Assembly: GCA_036785705.1 (NCBI GenBank)
Contig: JAWUZG010000051.1
Coordinates: forward strand, 13,668,501-13,732,500
Source of the DNA: Acanthornis magna
Taxonomy: Eukaryota; Chordata; Aves; Passeriformes; Acanthizidae
Direction of reading: 5' to 3'
DNA: 64,000 nt
The notes under the pieces were generated by a model. That model was not told the DNA's origin and did not search any database. It saw only the letters and a list, made by a program, of their open reading frames with translations. Numbering within the stretch: the stretch's first letter is position 1; each line of letters starts with the position of its first letter. The position numbers were made by a program, and so were the translations under genes. This document shows positions 1 to 11,559 of this stretch, one piece after another.

Positions 1-564
1 CAGAACACACAGCAACCAGACAAACAACAAGCAGCAGAGGATGAGAATATGCATGTCAAAGCGACTCCGTACTTCCTCCTCTAGCCCACACCTTTCAGGT
101 TCCCAGCATTTCCATTGCATCAGCTTACAGCCAAATTCCTAATAGATTATTAAAAGCTGCACGTTGGCATTAGTGTTTGCATGTCTTGAGTCTGCAGCAT
201 GTTACGGAGCTGTACCTTCTGCCTTCCTGCAGAGTTCAGCCCTGCTCTCCTCCCCCGCACTCTTAACTGTGCCTTTTTTTTTCAGTACATGCCTGCAAGG
301 CTTTGGGACTGGCCTGGCTTAGCCCGAATTTGTATAAAGAGTTTCTTGGAATCCAGCTACAGTTAATGAATCACATCATATCAGCTTCTATCAGCAATTG
401 CAACATACTTCAGAGGATGTTCCCCTTGGTCTTCAGAAAAAGGGCCGGTGCTGGGCTTGCCTATCTGCACCCGTGAATTGCCAGCCTGGTGCAAAGAAGT
501 CAAGAGAAACTGGGGATCTCAGCATAATCTGGAGCAATCTGGGCAAAATGGAAACACCTGGTAG

Positions 565-707
565 AGGTCCCAGGAAACCTGGAGGAGAGAGACAGCAATG
601 GCCAGGGAAACAGCACTCTCAACCCAGACAGCCCTGCAGCTGAGGGACACAAAGCTCTTCAGCAGGCTGAAAACAGTGTTCAAGCAGCATGAAGTAACTA
701 ACCAGTG
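565..707 (+). CDS. Candidate exon A, unrecognised charged helical protein
   Basis: An open stretch of 47 codons lies between a possible acceptor (AG at 563-564) and a possible donor (GTAAAA at 708). The translation is rich in R, K, E, Q and L, with segments such as ALQLRDTKLF and LKTVFKQHEV, which would suit an amphipathic helix. I do not recognise the protein. A 143-bp open frame can arise by chance; the reason for listing it is the similar candidate 1 kb downstream on the same strand. Low confidence. Confidence 0.2.
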
Positions 708-1660
708 GTAAAAGAGAATAAAGAGGATAAGACAGATTGCAGATCTTCTCTGCATGCAAAAGCACGCTGATATTGATCCTCTGGGGGTATCACACCACTG
801 TAGAAAGCGAAGGTTTTGGGTTTCGCAGCTACGCTGATGTTCTGCTGCAGGTATGTTGAGTAGCAGAAGCTAGTGTGTTATTCAGAGACGTCATGGTGAC
901 TTATCTGATTAGAGAACTTAAGGGAGTTTTAAGGTAGATTGCTTGAATTGGTTTTGGTGGTTGATGAAAAGTAAGATTCGCTCTAATGAAAATGTTAAGA
1001 GTGGCAATGTAAAAATAAATGCTAATATCTTTTGAGAAAGTGCATTTGTGACTCCAGTACGGCTGATTATGATCATAACATAGCATGGCCAAGGGCTGAA
1101 AATTACAGCATCTTGACAGAGACTTTTTAACACGTACGGGATCTCCATTCTGTAGTAAACAGGAGTCTCCCAAGAAATGTTGTCTCCCACAGAGGCAAGA
1201 CACTAAAACAATTGGGCCCAGCCTTTAGGAAGAGCAGTGTGTCCTTATTCCCATAATGTTCAGAGCTTTCTGGAAACCAGGAACTGAAACTGGCTGAGGT
1301 GGTAACAGCAGGATGGCTGACATCAATTTGCCTTGGTGGGAAAAAGCATCATGCTGCTCTCTTTGAGTTTCTGTTGTTTGGCTTGATAAACTGTGCCTGA
1401 GAACTCAGTATGGGAAAGATGCTGAACCATAAACCAACCAAAACAGAGTTTTGCAAAAAAAGGATAGGCAGCCTGGAAGCTGAATACTTCTCATGATTTG
1501 TTAAAGGTGGGGCGTTTCTTTCCCTGTTGTAATTACTCATAGTCTAACCCAGCCAAAGGCATTGTCCTGCGTCTCTGCTAAAAAAAATGTTTGCACAGAT
1601 CGGTTAATAGTATCATAAATATGCGAGCTTTTCCCATTTGGAAAAAAATGGAGTCACTAG

Positions 1661-1799
1661 AATAAAACTCATTTAGAACTAGAGAGAGAATGGACAAATC
1701 TAAAACTGGAATTCATGAATGAAAGGATGAAAATCCTGAGAACAGCAAGTGAAAATGAAAAAGACAGACTGAAAATTAGGCTACAGGCCTTGGAAAATA
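1661..1799 (+). CDS. Candidate exon B, coiled-coil-like segment
   Basis: A 46-codon open frame (139 bp) is bounded by AG at 1659-1660 and a good donor (A|GTAAGTA) at 1800. The peptide is strongly charged with regularly spaced leucines (for example HLELEREWTNLKLEF and ENEKDRLKIRLQALEN), which is typical of a coiled coil. Its codon content looks more protein-like than its surroundings. The acceptor has a poor pyrimidine tract. It may be an internal exon or exon relic of a coiled-coil gene extending beyond the left edge; identity unknown. Confidence 0.33.
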
Positions 1800-2997
1800 G
1801 TAAGTAGAACGCCAGTAGTTAAGCCAAGGAAGAAGGTGAGGGTAGTCAGAAAGACTGATATTCTGAAGACAGATCTAAGTTTTCTTCTTGTATCTGAAGT
1901 TATTTTCAGATTCATTTGGACAACTTTGTGGATGTCTCTGTGGATCCAATTAAAAGTTAAGGTTTTAACTACCTGCAGCCAGAAGGGCTCATCTGGAAAT
2001 AAACAGAGTAGCTGCAACTCTCATGGACTTTGAGGGAGCTCAGCAGTGCTCAGCACCTTTGGGGGCAGGGATGACAGCACTCTGGGGCCTTGCTGAGAAT
2101 CACTGGTGTTGACTTCCGAAAATCATGTATTTATTGTTCCCTCTGCTATGGTAAATGAGGCATTGTCTCACCTGAGCTCTTCCTTGGGGTAGCAGTGACT
2201 GAGACACTCCACCTGGGGACATCATTTGTTTCTGCTTAATTTGTTCTGGTGCAACTGCAGCCTTTGGGAGAAAAGCCAGAAAAACTCATTATCTTATGAA
2301 GTTCTCCACAGGAGACACCATCCCAAGCTGATGCTGCACACACTTCATCCCCAATGTATCCAGACTACCACTCGTTTCATCCTCCTTCTCCCATCTCATG
2401 TTTGGTCATCTAGATTAATGTTTTTCACCTATGTCACTTAGGAGCCCAAAGCTCATTTTCAGAATAGTGAAGTAAATAACTATTAGACCAACGTGCTTTT
2501 CCAAAGAAGCTTATTGCAGAAAATAAACTCTGGACACCAGCATCCCAGAATGAATGAACAAACTCCAGATGAACTGGAGCTTGTTTAGACAGAAGAACTG
2601 TGGTAGACAGTCAATATGTGTGGTCAGAGACTGCAGATGGGCTGTAGAATCCATTCTAGCACTGAATTCTTGAGGTTGTTTTAAGCTGTGTTTCAACAAA
2701 GTTGGAGGTGAAAGAAAAGAGCAATCTGTCCCTAGTTGTGGAAAGAACCTATGTTTTAGAAAACATAGACAGCGACTTGCTGGACTGGATAGCAGGGGAG
2801 CAGGTGCTGAGTCAAAGAGCCATCTAGCTGTTGCCTTCAGCATTCTTTAGAATAATTTCCACTTATTGTCTCACACGATGTACATATTATCTACTTCTAT
2901 TATTTTGTTTATTGTGTTCACAACACCGCTATATTCTTATATAATGTAAGAGCAAAAGCTAAAACAATTCAGTGAGAATTCAGCAAACTATTCTTAG

Positions 2998-3178
2998 TAC
3001 AAAGCCCAGCATTGCAGCACCACTGCAGGGTACAGGACAAGACGCGAGTATCTTGGTGTCCATGAACACAGAATTACAGGAAAGTTTCAAGACAAGTGGA
3101 TGCAAGAGAGACAGACTTTTATTACCTTTTCTGCATGAGGATCTGATAGAGATAGGGAAGAGACTTATCAGCCTGCAG
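2998..3178 (+). CDS. Candidate exon C, unrecognised
   Basis: An open frame follows a possible acceptor (TTCTTAG at 2991-2997). It includes the protein-like stretch HEDLIEIGKRLISLQ near its end. No GT donor follows the CAG at about 3178, so this could be a decayed exon or a chance frame. It lies on the same strand as candidates A and B. I do not recognise a family. Confidence 0.2.
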
Positions 3179-3405
3179 GGATCCCCGTCTATAGATACGT
3201 CACGTATTTATTTTCTTCATTGTGCTTCATGGGTCACCAAACCCCTTATCTAAAAGGAGACATCACATGGCACAACAGAATCATGAGCTTCTTGGAGGAA
3301 CAGGGGAAAGAAGAGGACAGTAGGACACAAAGGACAAAAGGATTAGGCCCTTATCACCTTCCATGAGTCTCAGTGAAGATGTGGCAGTAACAGAGGACTC
3401 ATGCT

Positions 3406-3480
3406 TGGCTGAGCTCTCTGGAAATTCCAGGAGTTGCACTTGATGATCCTTGTGGGTCCCTTTAAAACACAGGATATATT
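3406..3480 (+). mobile_element. CR1 LINE 3'-end fragment
   Basis: The text resembles the CR1 3' untranslated end (GATGATCCTTGTGGGTCCC) and runs straight into an ATTCT microsatellite, as CR1 tails do. The 5' part is missing, the usual truncation for this family. Confidence 0.6.
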
Positions 3481-3565
3481 ATTCTATTCTATTCTATTCT
3501 ATTTTATTCTAACCTAACCTAACCTAACCTAACCTAACCTCACCTAACCTAACCTAACCTAACCT
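3481..3565 (+). repeat. Two-phase pentanucleotide microsatellite (ATTCT)n then (AACCT)n
   Basis: Six ATTCT-type units (3481-3510) are followed directly by eleven AACCT units (3511-3565) with one variant unit. The array abuts a CR1 tail and probably grew from the CR1 terminal repeat. The unit is 5 bp, not the 6-bp vertebrate telomere repeat. Confidence 0.9.
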
Positions 3566-4099
3566 TGCATGGCACCTTGCATTACAGTGCTGACAAATGC
3601 CCTTCAGGTGTCAGAGTCCTGAGCCCTGTCCTGGGCAGGGGAACTGTGGGCACACTGTAGTTATCAAGAGACCACACTCATATTTTCACATTGGTTGACG
3701 AGTACAACAGATCTAGGCCTTGTATGGGTGATCTAAAGCCTGATACCTCTGGTGCCCCTAATGTTTTCCAGTCTGTATTTTCATGGATCTATTTGGTGTA
3801 AAGGCTTTTATTCAGAAATAAACTGCTTGTTAGAGCACATGCTAGCTGATCTGCATATTTATGCCTTTTCCTTTGTGTTCAAACACTGAGATGAGCTTCC
3901 TCCATATTCAGTTTTAGCAACTTTCTTTTATTAGCAAAACCTAATTTTCCTTGATTAGGGAACATAGGCTGAAGACCCTGTGACAGCCTGAGCAACAAAC
4001 CAAGCTAAGTACTCAGCTGTTCTTTCAGGCTGCTGAATGGGAAATGTAATGAAACTGCATCGAGTGGATGTGATACCATAATGTTCTCCAGTGCTACAA
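3566..4099. other. No feature recognised
   Basis: Ordinary sequence without a convincing gene, repeat or RNA. Confidence 0.4.
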
Positions 4100-4345
4100 A
4101 AGGTCTTCACTGAATCACAGAAACATAAGAAACCATTCTGGAACACCCAGCCTGCTGCTCAGAGCTGTAGTATCACTACTGCTGCATCCCATCATGATGG
4201 ACTTGTCTGACTAAGTCCTGGAAGCCTCCAAGGCTGGAGAAACCTTCACCACTCTAGATGTCAGTTCCAGCTGCTGTGCTGCCTGTTGGCGAAAGCTTTT
4301 CCTAACGTCCAGCCAGAACCCTCCGAGATATGATTTAGAGCTACT
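4100..4345 (-). mobile_element. Old CR1 fragment, antisense
   Basis: Read on the minus strand it follows the CR1 3' region, including the degraded text corresponding to the 'fails at the edges, recovers in CTGTTGG-type' block near 4270-4320. Divergence is high, so this is an old copy; its boundaries are approximate. Confidence 0.45.
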
Positions 4346-6333
4346 GACCATTACTGTTGGTTTAATCGAGCTGTAATAAATCTTGGTTATTAGGGACTGG
4401 AAGGAGGGTAGCAAAGAGGATCAGGACAGAAAGGAGATAAAACAAGATCAAGACAATGTTGGAAAACAGCCTGTTAGCGCAGCATAAAGATGGAGTAGCC
4501 TTCTTTGCTCTTTTCTTGCACAAAGGCACAAGGTGATAGAGTTGAAGGAACAGAGGCACTGAAGACCTTCTTTGTAGTAAGCACCACATAAATGCAATGC
4601 CTTCCTTTGAGCTGCTGAGCTCATTAGCCAGCAGTCTTTCTGTGCTAAGCAGCTGTGTTTGAGCTAGTGCCGAAATGAAAAGCATGAAATCCACTGTCTT
4701 CTGTGGTATGAGGCAGGTTTTCAGCAGGCAGAGTCTGTTGGCTCTTGCACTGCTGGTGGCTTGAGCTGAACTGACAGTAGGCAGCTGAGCAGTCAAATTG
4801 AGTTCAGCCTCCCATACATCCCCACTTCCATCCTGGTTTCTATACAGATGAAGGACCCACTGCAACTGAGTCTGTGCATGACAAATGTCTTGTACTCCTG
4901 GCAGACACATAGCAAAACTTTGTTTTTCTTTTGTGTTTGCTTCCCCCCCACTATGACCTCATTGATCATCATATCTCTCTCATTCACTGCTTTTACTTCA
5001 CAGAGGTTACATCTTCAGAGTACCACAGCAGACAGTTCAAATGGGCTGCAGATATAAAAATTCATTAGTGTATTAAATGCCAGCTGGAAATACCTGATGA
5101 AACCCTTCAATATTTGCATGTTCTTAAAAACTAATTTTATTTGTTCTAGGCTTTGATGAGAAAAGCAGCCTTTTGCTGCCTAAATTTTGGAACAGTATTA
5201 ATGTTGAATAAGTTAGGTCACTGAGATAGGAATTTTGATATATGTTTCTCAACACTACTACTGGACACTAAAACCAGAAGAACAACTTAATTGGAATTAA
5301 GTAATGCATATAGTTGTATCTAAGAATCAACCTTTTTTTTTTTTTTTTTTTTAGATACCCCAAACCATGGCTTTGCCTAACTTTTATCCAATATGGAGAA
5401 AAAATATCCATATTTTCTCAAATCACTACTATGGCTTTGAGAAACCACAAGTCTCATTTTGGAAGCTCCATGACTATTCCCAGAAGATTAATTGCTTTCC
5501 CAGACAGCAACCTTCCTACAGATTTTTCTTTTCAGGAGTTCATATTGGACTTAATAGCATCCGTTTTGTGCGCAAACATTGAGGGTTGTGGAGCAATGGA
5601 AATGCCTGCATGGCAGGTAGAATGCAAGATGCAAAATGTAACTCTGCTTGTCAGTTACTCATGCCAGGAAAGTAAAAAGGACACAAAGCCACCCTGAAAA
5701 GAGTGAAGTCACTGGTAATAGAGATTTTTTCATTGTCCCACAACATTAGGCCCTAGTCAAAAGTGGGAGCAGACCAAGCCTGCTACTTGTCTCATGGAGT
5801 ATTACTTTAGAGCAGAAAACCAGTGGGAAAACATGAATTTTGACAACCCTGTTGCAGTGGAAGGTCAATAGTCTGAAGGTGTGCTGACATCTAGGCAGTT
5901 AAATGGGCTAACAACACTTTCCAGTACACTGAGGCAGAAAAAGCAAAAGTCTGAAAATTCAGATAATAAGACAAAAGCAGAAATATTTCCCTGTAGTCAA
6001 CTGTGTCTGTGATCTTTGATGTACTGACAACATTAGGCCAGCATTTACATTTCTACCCAGAGACAGTCTCCTCTGTTAGGCTGAATTTTCTGAGAGTCGC
6101 TTCAGTCCAAGAATTACTTTGAAAGAATGTCTTACTTAAAACTGTAAACACAAGCTTTTCCTTCCCAGTAAAGCTTAAAGCCAAACTCAGGATGGCAATA
6201 GAACTTGTAAGTATCACAGCCACCACTGCAAAATACATGTACATTGTTCGTGGTGTTGCAACTCTGCAGTGCTGTAATTACATTGCACTTAGATGAAGGA
6301 CTTAGCTGTCTGTACTTGTTTTATGTGAGTCCT
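4346..6333. other. No gene recognised; 23-nt poly-T at 5331
   Basis: A minus-strand open frame of 182 codons (4362-4910) ends in a hydrophobic stretch but overlaps CR1-like sequence and resembles nothing I know. A run of T (about 5331-5353) followed by AG looks like a splice acceptor, and the next 127 codons are open, but a second frame is open as well and neither is recognisable. I leave both uncalled. Confidence 0.35.
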
Positions 6334-6656
6334 GCTGGTGTCACCTGTGGGGTGGCTGAGGGCAGCCCCTGGGCTGTGGCAGCCGCTGCAGTTGGCCGTG
6401 GCCGTGTCCTGTCCGTGCACATGTGCGTGCCTGGCTCTGGCTCACACAGCCACCCTCAGCACGGACTGCCCCTGCACCCTGGGCAGCAGCACCGGGAAAA
6501 GCAGCCCTCGACAGACACCCTGCAGCCTGGGCTCCAGCAGCCGAGCACCACGAGTCCCTGGGGCTGCACCCTGCTCGTTCCCAACTATCCCTACACACGG
6601 CACTTGGAGAGTGACTTGGCCAAAACAGAGCTCTGGAATCAGTGTTTTCCCACTGA
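6334..6656 (+). repeat. Core of GC-rich segment X, partial copy 0
   Basis: This 320-bp GC-rich block is essentially identical to 15630-15953, 24205-24530 and (inverted) 34525-34850. I saw one clear substitution against the 15.6-kb copy (GTGGGGTGG for GTGGCGTGG). The sequence to its right (6657-6930) is also related to the flank of the other copies, but only at perhaps 70 percent. The very similar core therefore sits in a much more diverged frame. Confidence 0.85.
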
Positions 6657-6930
6657 AAAAAAGAACTTGTATAATTTTACTGTTCTTTCCTTTTACTTTC
6701 TGTCCATCTTCTATGATATATTTTTACCCTTTGTTTCCTTGCTGCTGATCAGCTGTTGGCCAGAGCTATCATGGGCTTTCTTGGAGGAGCATCTTGTTTG
6801 TTAAAATCATACAAATTGTACAGATCAGCAGACGTTATCTCAGTTCTCTTTTTCTTGCAGTTTTTACAGGACTCTATTCTACTTTTTGCCATGTCAAAAG
6901 CAATGAAAAAGATCTGAAAAATTCCTTTCA
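6657..6930 (+). repeat. Diverged right flank of segment X
   Basis: It aligns with 15954-16170 (shared blocks TCCTTTTACTTTC, TGATCAGCTG and CTGAAAAATTCCTTTC) but with many substitutions and small indels. This shows that copy 0 is an old paralogue of X, not a fresh insertion of the core alone. Confidence 0.6.
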
Positions 6931-7078
6931 CAAGGGCAAAAAAATAACAGATTTCCAGAAAGACATAAGGTGAGAAGTGCCCACTGAAGGCCTCTAGCCC
7001 AATGTCCTGCTGACAACAGGGCTCACTCTAGTTAGGTGAGGTTCCCTAAGGCCTTGTCCCGGTGAGTTCTGAACACAA

Positions 7079-8100
7079 TCATAGAATCAGAGGATGGTTT
7101 GGGTTGGAAGGGAGGTTTAAAGATCATACAGTTCCAACGCCCTGCCATGAGCAGGGACAGCTTCCACTAGACCAGGGTGCTCAAAGCCCTGTCCAACGTG
7201 GGCTTGAACATTTTTAGGGATGGGACATCCACAACTTCTCTGGGCAACACGTTCCAGTGCTTCACCACCCCCATTGTAAAAGGTATATCCCATCTAAAAG
7301 TATTCTCTTTCTGTATAAAACCTCTGTCCCTTGTCCTGACACTGTAGGCCATGGTAAAAATGTCTCTTTCTATCTTTCTTATAAACCCTTTTAATATATT
7401 GAAAGGTCCCAATAAAGATCTCTCCAGAGCCTTTCCTTCTCCAGGCAGAGCAACCACAAGTCCCTCAGATTTTCTTCACAGTAGAAGTGTTCCAGACCTC
7501 TGACCATTTTTGTGGCCCTCCTCTGGACTCGTTGCAACAGGTCCACATTTTTCCTGTGCTGGACTCCAGAGCTGGACACAGCACTCCCTGTGGAGTCTCA
7601 TGAGAGCCGAGTAGAGGGGCAGAAGCATCTCCATGACCTACTGGCCACATTGCTTTGGATGCAGCCCAGGATTCAGTTGGCTTTCTGGGCTGCAAGTGCT
7701 CATTGTCAACTCATGACCAGCTTTTCATCCACCAGTATTCCCAATTCCTTCTCAGCCATGCCACTCTCAGGTTCCTCAGTTTGTCTTTACCCTGATCTTT
7801 TCTGATGATGGGAGGGACTTCATTCCCCTAGCACCTGTCTTGAGTTTCAGGGGTTTCAAAGATGTGGGAAGAGGGAACTGAGGCAAAAAAAAAAATTTTG
7901 AGTACCTCAGTCTTCTCCATATCAGTTGTCACCATTTCTCCTGTCTTATTTATTGGGGGGGTGGGATACAACATTTTATTTAATCTTCCTTTTCTGGTCA
8001 ATGTATGTATAAAAGCTCTTCTTATTATTCTTTCTAAGTTCCAGCTGTGCCTTGACTTTCCTGATCCCATCCCTTTGTGTTTAGAGCACAGTTACATCAA
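7079..8100 (-). mobile_element. CR1 LINE fragment, antisense
   Basis: The plus strand begins with the reverse complement of the CR1 3' end (CATAGAATCAGAGGATGGTT) and continues through the conserved blocks for 'CTTCCACTAGACCAGG' and 'CTCTGGGCAACACGTTCCAG' into the region corresponding to the end of ORF2. Frames are broken. The left boundary is sharp; the right one is approximate. Confidence 0.85.
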
Positions 8101-9596
8101 TTAGGAACATGAAAACACTCAAGGGACTCCTGTCTCCCTGAGTTGCTGAGGGAGATACCTTTCCTACGCTTTGTACCTCGCTTTGGAGGAGTCAAAAACC
8201 TACATCTGCCTAGCCTTCAGTAGTGTAGGGAACTCCTTAACTGAAGTAATGGATTACTGTGATGTGGACAAACCTCACACAAAGTCAGTGTTTACACACG
8301 TGCTTCCACCAACTGTGCTCACCATAATCTCAATTAATGCATGTCACTCAACAGTGTCACCCCTCTGGTGTTTGCACAAGTCTTCATCCATCTTCATAAC
8401 TGTCCTGACACAAGCTGTGGTTTGGGAGGTTTGGGCACGGCATTAAGAGGAACTTTTTCACTAGGGGTCAGTGCAGCACCGGACCAGGTGTGAGATAGAG
8501 ACTTCTTCATCAATATTTTCAGGACTTGGCCAGATGAAGTCACGGTGACCTGATGTGGTGTTGAAGACAATCCCACTTGAAGCAGAATTTCTGAACAATG
8601 CACCACTGAGTCGATGACACGGATATCCATGAACAACTGATAAATAACAAATGAGCACTTACTTGTGCTTACAGCTCTGGCTTCTCACACAGAGGGTGTC
8701 TTAATGTGCTTCCCTTCCCAGCTTGACTGGGAGCTATTTCCATCACCAATCCTTTATATTCCTGTCATATTCATTCACTGTCAGGTGAGAGCCTTATCCA
8801 ATGGTAGATTGAAGTTCAGACCATGTCATCTTTGCTTAGTGTCAGTCCTTGACATCTTGTTAATTGTAATGACAGTGCAATAGAGAGTTCTGATGGAATT
8901 CCAGGAAAGTCTAGCAGTTCTCTTCAAATACTGCAAGGATGGATTTTTAAAAAATCCAACTGATAAAGACCCTACCATCCCCTCTCCTCCCCATTCTTTT
9001 TAGGCTGTCCAGGAACACAGTAAGAAAAAAACAAACAAAAACCACAAAAAAACATGATGTTAGTGATTGCTATCATTTATTTTTCTAGAAAGCAAATATT
9101 CAGGCTATAGTGACCACAATCATCTGATAATGGCCACTGTAGTCTGCAAGTAACAGTCCAGCTAAGGATTAATGATGTCACATATAACTATATTCTTGAA
9201 GTGTTTGGTTTACATTTTAACTTCTCTTGCAAGAACTGTGAGTAAAAGTAGTTTCTTGCTGTCTTTCCCCTTTCTCTAAAACCCTCTTGCCGCTGGCACT
9301 GCTGCCCCAGGGCCAAAGGCACAAGGCTGTTGCACATGATGGCAACCAGTTCCTCAGGGCACACTGGTCCCAGCTTTGTTGCCCACCTCTTTCCAATCAG
9401 AGCCACTATAGCAGAGTGTCCCATTCCCTCCCCCATGCCCAAATTGAAGCCCAGTTTTGTTACTAGCAGCAAACCCCTTCAACAATCCAGAGGAAGCCCA
9501 TTTAGGGTCAGCTCACTACAGCTTCACACTGTCCCTCTCCAGAGGATGGCAGCAGAGCTCAAGCAACCCCGAAGGACATTTTTCCCCAGCCTGGCT
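8101..9596. other. No feature recognised
   Basis: Single-copy looking sequence with only short open frames. A stretch of A-rich sequence occurs near 9025-9050. I see no exon, repeat or RNA that I can support. Confidence 0.4.
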
Positions 9597-9665
9597 CATA
9601 GAATCACAGAATGGTTTGGGTTGGAAGAGACCTGAAAGAATGTCTCGTTCCAATCCCCAAAGTTC
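9597..9665 (-). mobile_element. Short CR1 3' tail, antisense
   Basis: The reverse complement of the CR1 end (CATAGAATCACAGAATGGTT, then GGGTTGGAAGAGACC) is present for about 70 bp and then stops. Confidence 0.75.
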
Positions 9666-10259
9666 AGACCCTGCTGAGCTCCCTGCTATTTCCAGGGTTG
9701 ACCTAAGCAAGTTTTCCAAGGGATCCAGACATGACAGTAGTACTGACAAGTACAGAAAACCTGGATGGCAGTCCCAGGTAACATCAGGAGAAATTAAAGT
9801 GAGCAGCACAAGAGGAGCAGAACCATCTGTAGCCACATGGCTGTCCCGGCAGATGTCCAGGCTAGGGGGGGTCCCACCTGGGTCCTATCTGGTGTCCCCA
9901 GCCCTGCAACTCCCCAGGCTGTGCAACGAGAGCTGCTTTCCCACTTTTCTCAGAAAAAAAGTGGGATTTCAGGGGTTTGGAAAGCCTGACCTGCCACACC
10001 ACAGGATTGCCTGCTGAAAATAAAATGTATTTATTTTGGCAAGCAATGGAAAGTCTGTTATGGATGATTAGACCAGCATGAAACAGGGGCTGGGCAAATT
10101 TGTAAGATACAGAACTTTTAGTGTTAAATAAAGGTGAACGTGCCTTGTGATAGTTGTATATTGTTTTCCTTAAAGTTACTCTTTCATGGTAAGCTATTTC
10201 CAGGGTGAAATGAAAATGCTATATTTATAAATAAATATGTCTATCAACAAAAAATGTGT
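9666..10259. other. No feature recognised
   Basis: A 186-codon open frame runs through this stretch from the CR1 tail but has low-complexity, non-conserved composition. Not called as a gene. Confidence 0.35.
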
Positions 10260-10985
10260 CTACAACAGGGTTGCAGCATTGGTGGATAGGGGAGGAGTGT
10301 TTGACATTATCTACTTTGCTTGTGCAAAGCGTTTGAAGCTGTACAGGATGACATCCTTATCTCTAAAGCGGAGAGACATGCATTTAGTGGATGGACTGCT
10401 CCGTGGATAGGGATCTGACTGGAAGATCACATTCACAGAGCTGTGGTCAATGACTCAACATCCAAATAGAGACCAGTGATGAGCAGCTTTCTTCAGGGGT
10501 TGGTATTGGGACTGGTACAGTTTGACATCTTTGTTGGCAGCATGGACAGTGGGATTGGCTGCACCCTCAGTGAGTTTGCTGGTAATGCCAAGATCTGTAG
10601 TGCTGTCAAGATGCTGGAGGGAAGGGATGCCATCCAGAGGGGACTTGGCTGAAGTGGTGAGCCTGTGTGAACCTCATTAAGTTCAGCAAGGCCAGGTGCA
10701 ACATCCAGCAGGCGAGTTGGGGCAATCCCAAGCACAAACACAGGCTGGGAAAAAAATGGACTGAGAGCAGCCCTGCAGGGAAGGACTTGGGGGTGTTGGC
10801 TGCCAAGAAGCTCAGTGTGAGCTGGCATTGAGCACTCACAGCCCAGAAAGCCAAATGTGTCCTGGGCTGCACCAAAAGCAGCGTGGCCAGCAGGGCAAGG
10901 GAGGAGATTCTGCCCCTCTATTCCACTCTGGTGAAACCCCACCTGGCTCAGCATCCAGCTCTGGACGCCCAAAATAAGAAGAACA
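10260..10985 (+). mobile_element. CR1 ORF2 C-terminal fragment
   Basis: The plus strand corresponds to the last part of CR1 ORF2 (reverse transcriptase thumb and C-terminal region). The order of blocks is the usual one: the DDT/K-like region near 10500, the 'N-L-x-K-F-x-x-A-K' region near 10670, 'LGVL' near 10790, then the 'Y-x-x-L-V-x-P' region near 10920. Stops and frameshifts break it. It runs into an LTR fragment on the right. Confidence 0.8.
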
Positions 10986-11039
10986 TGGATCTGTGAGTCC
11001 ATTTGGTGTGTCATGGGCATTTCCAAGGGAAGATGTGCT

Positions 11040-11312
11040 GTCATTGGGAAGGAAGGAGGGGATGGAGGAAGAAAAGGTGTTTTTAAGAGCTTATTTTGCT
11101 TCTCATTATCCTTCTCTGACTCTGTTAGTAATAAACTCACTTTGTACCTCTAAGTTGAGCCTGTTTTGCCCTTGGAGTGTTTCCTCCCAGTCCCTATCTC
11201 AGCTCATGAACCCTTCATTAAATTTTTCTCTCCTCTGCCCAGCTGTAGCAGGAAAGGTTGAGTGAGCGACTTTTGTGGGTGCCTGGCGTTTGGTCAGTGT
11301 GAAACCACGACA
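11040..11312 (+). mobile_element. 3' part of an LTR, same family as the 41.3-kb LTR
   Basis: It aligns with 42320-42644: shared AAGAGCTTATTTT, CTGACTCTGTTAG, TAATAAA (polyadenylation signal), GAGCTGTAGCAGGA-like block and the closing GGGTGCCTGGC...CACGACA. Only the R-U5 end remains; the 5' part is missing, so this is a truncated solo LTR. Confidence 0.65.
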
Positions 11313-11559
11313 TCCCCACAGGTCCCATTGCTCTGGGACGGTGTCTCACAGCACCAGGTCTCATTTGAGTGCACTTGCCCCTGGGGCATAGAGATCATAA
11401 ACAGGCCAGGGGCCTCATCCACGATGAGTCTCTGCTGAGCTCTGGGGACGATGGTGTTTACTTGTGTGAACTGCACTCTGCTAATCCATAGGACTGTGTG
11501 AGCAGGAGTAGGGCTTTGGGACTGCACAAATGACAAAGGCAAGTTTGCTCCAAGGAGGG
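11313..11559. other. No feature recognised
   Basis: Short unassigned stretch between the LTR piece and the duplicated segment. Confidence 0.4.

Larger units (their letters stand above)
1..3405. other. Left-edge non-repetitive region, mostly unassigned
   Basis: No long conserved reading frame or recognisable repeat was found here. Three short candidate exons on the plus strand are listed separately; everything else looks like intronic or intergenic sequence of ordinary base composition. Confidence 0.4.

Noticed and set aside
3511..3565. Interstitial telomere repeat
   Set aside because: The unit is AACCT (5 bp), not the vertebrate CCCTAA, and it continues a CR1 tail microsatellite.
4362..4910. 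182-codon minus-strand ORF with hydrophobic end
   Set aside because: Its end overlaps old CR1-like sequence, the translation resembles nothing I know, and no promoter or splice context supports it.
5314..5697. Exon after a 23-nt poly-T and AG
   Set aside because: Two overlapping frames are both open, neither peptide is recognisable, and the poly-T may be a retroposon tail.
7391..7695. Small genes on the minus strand
   Set aside because: They are CR1 LINE fragments with broken frames.
9457..10017. 186-codon plus-strand ORF
   Set aside because: It starts near a CR1 tail and has no recognisable or conserved sequence.
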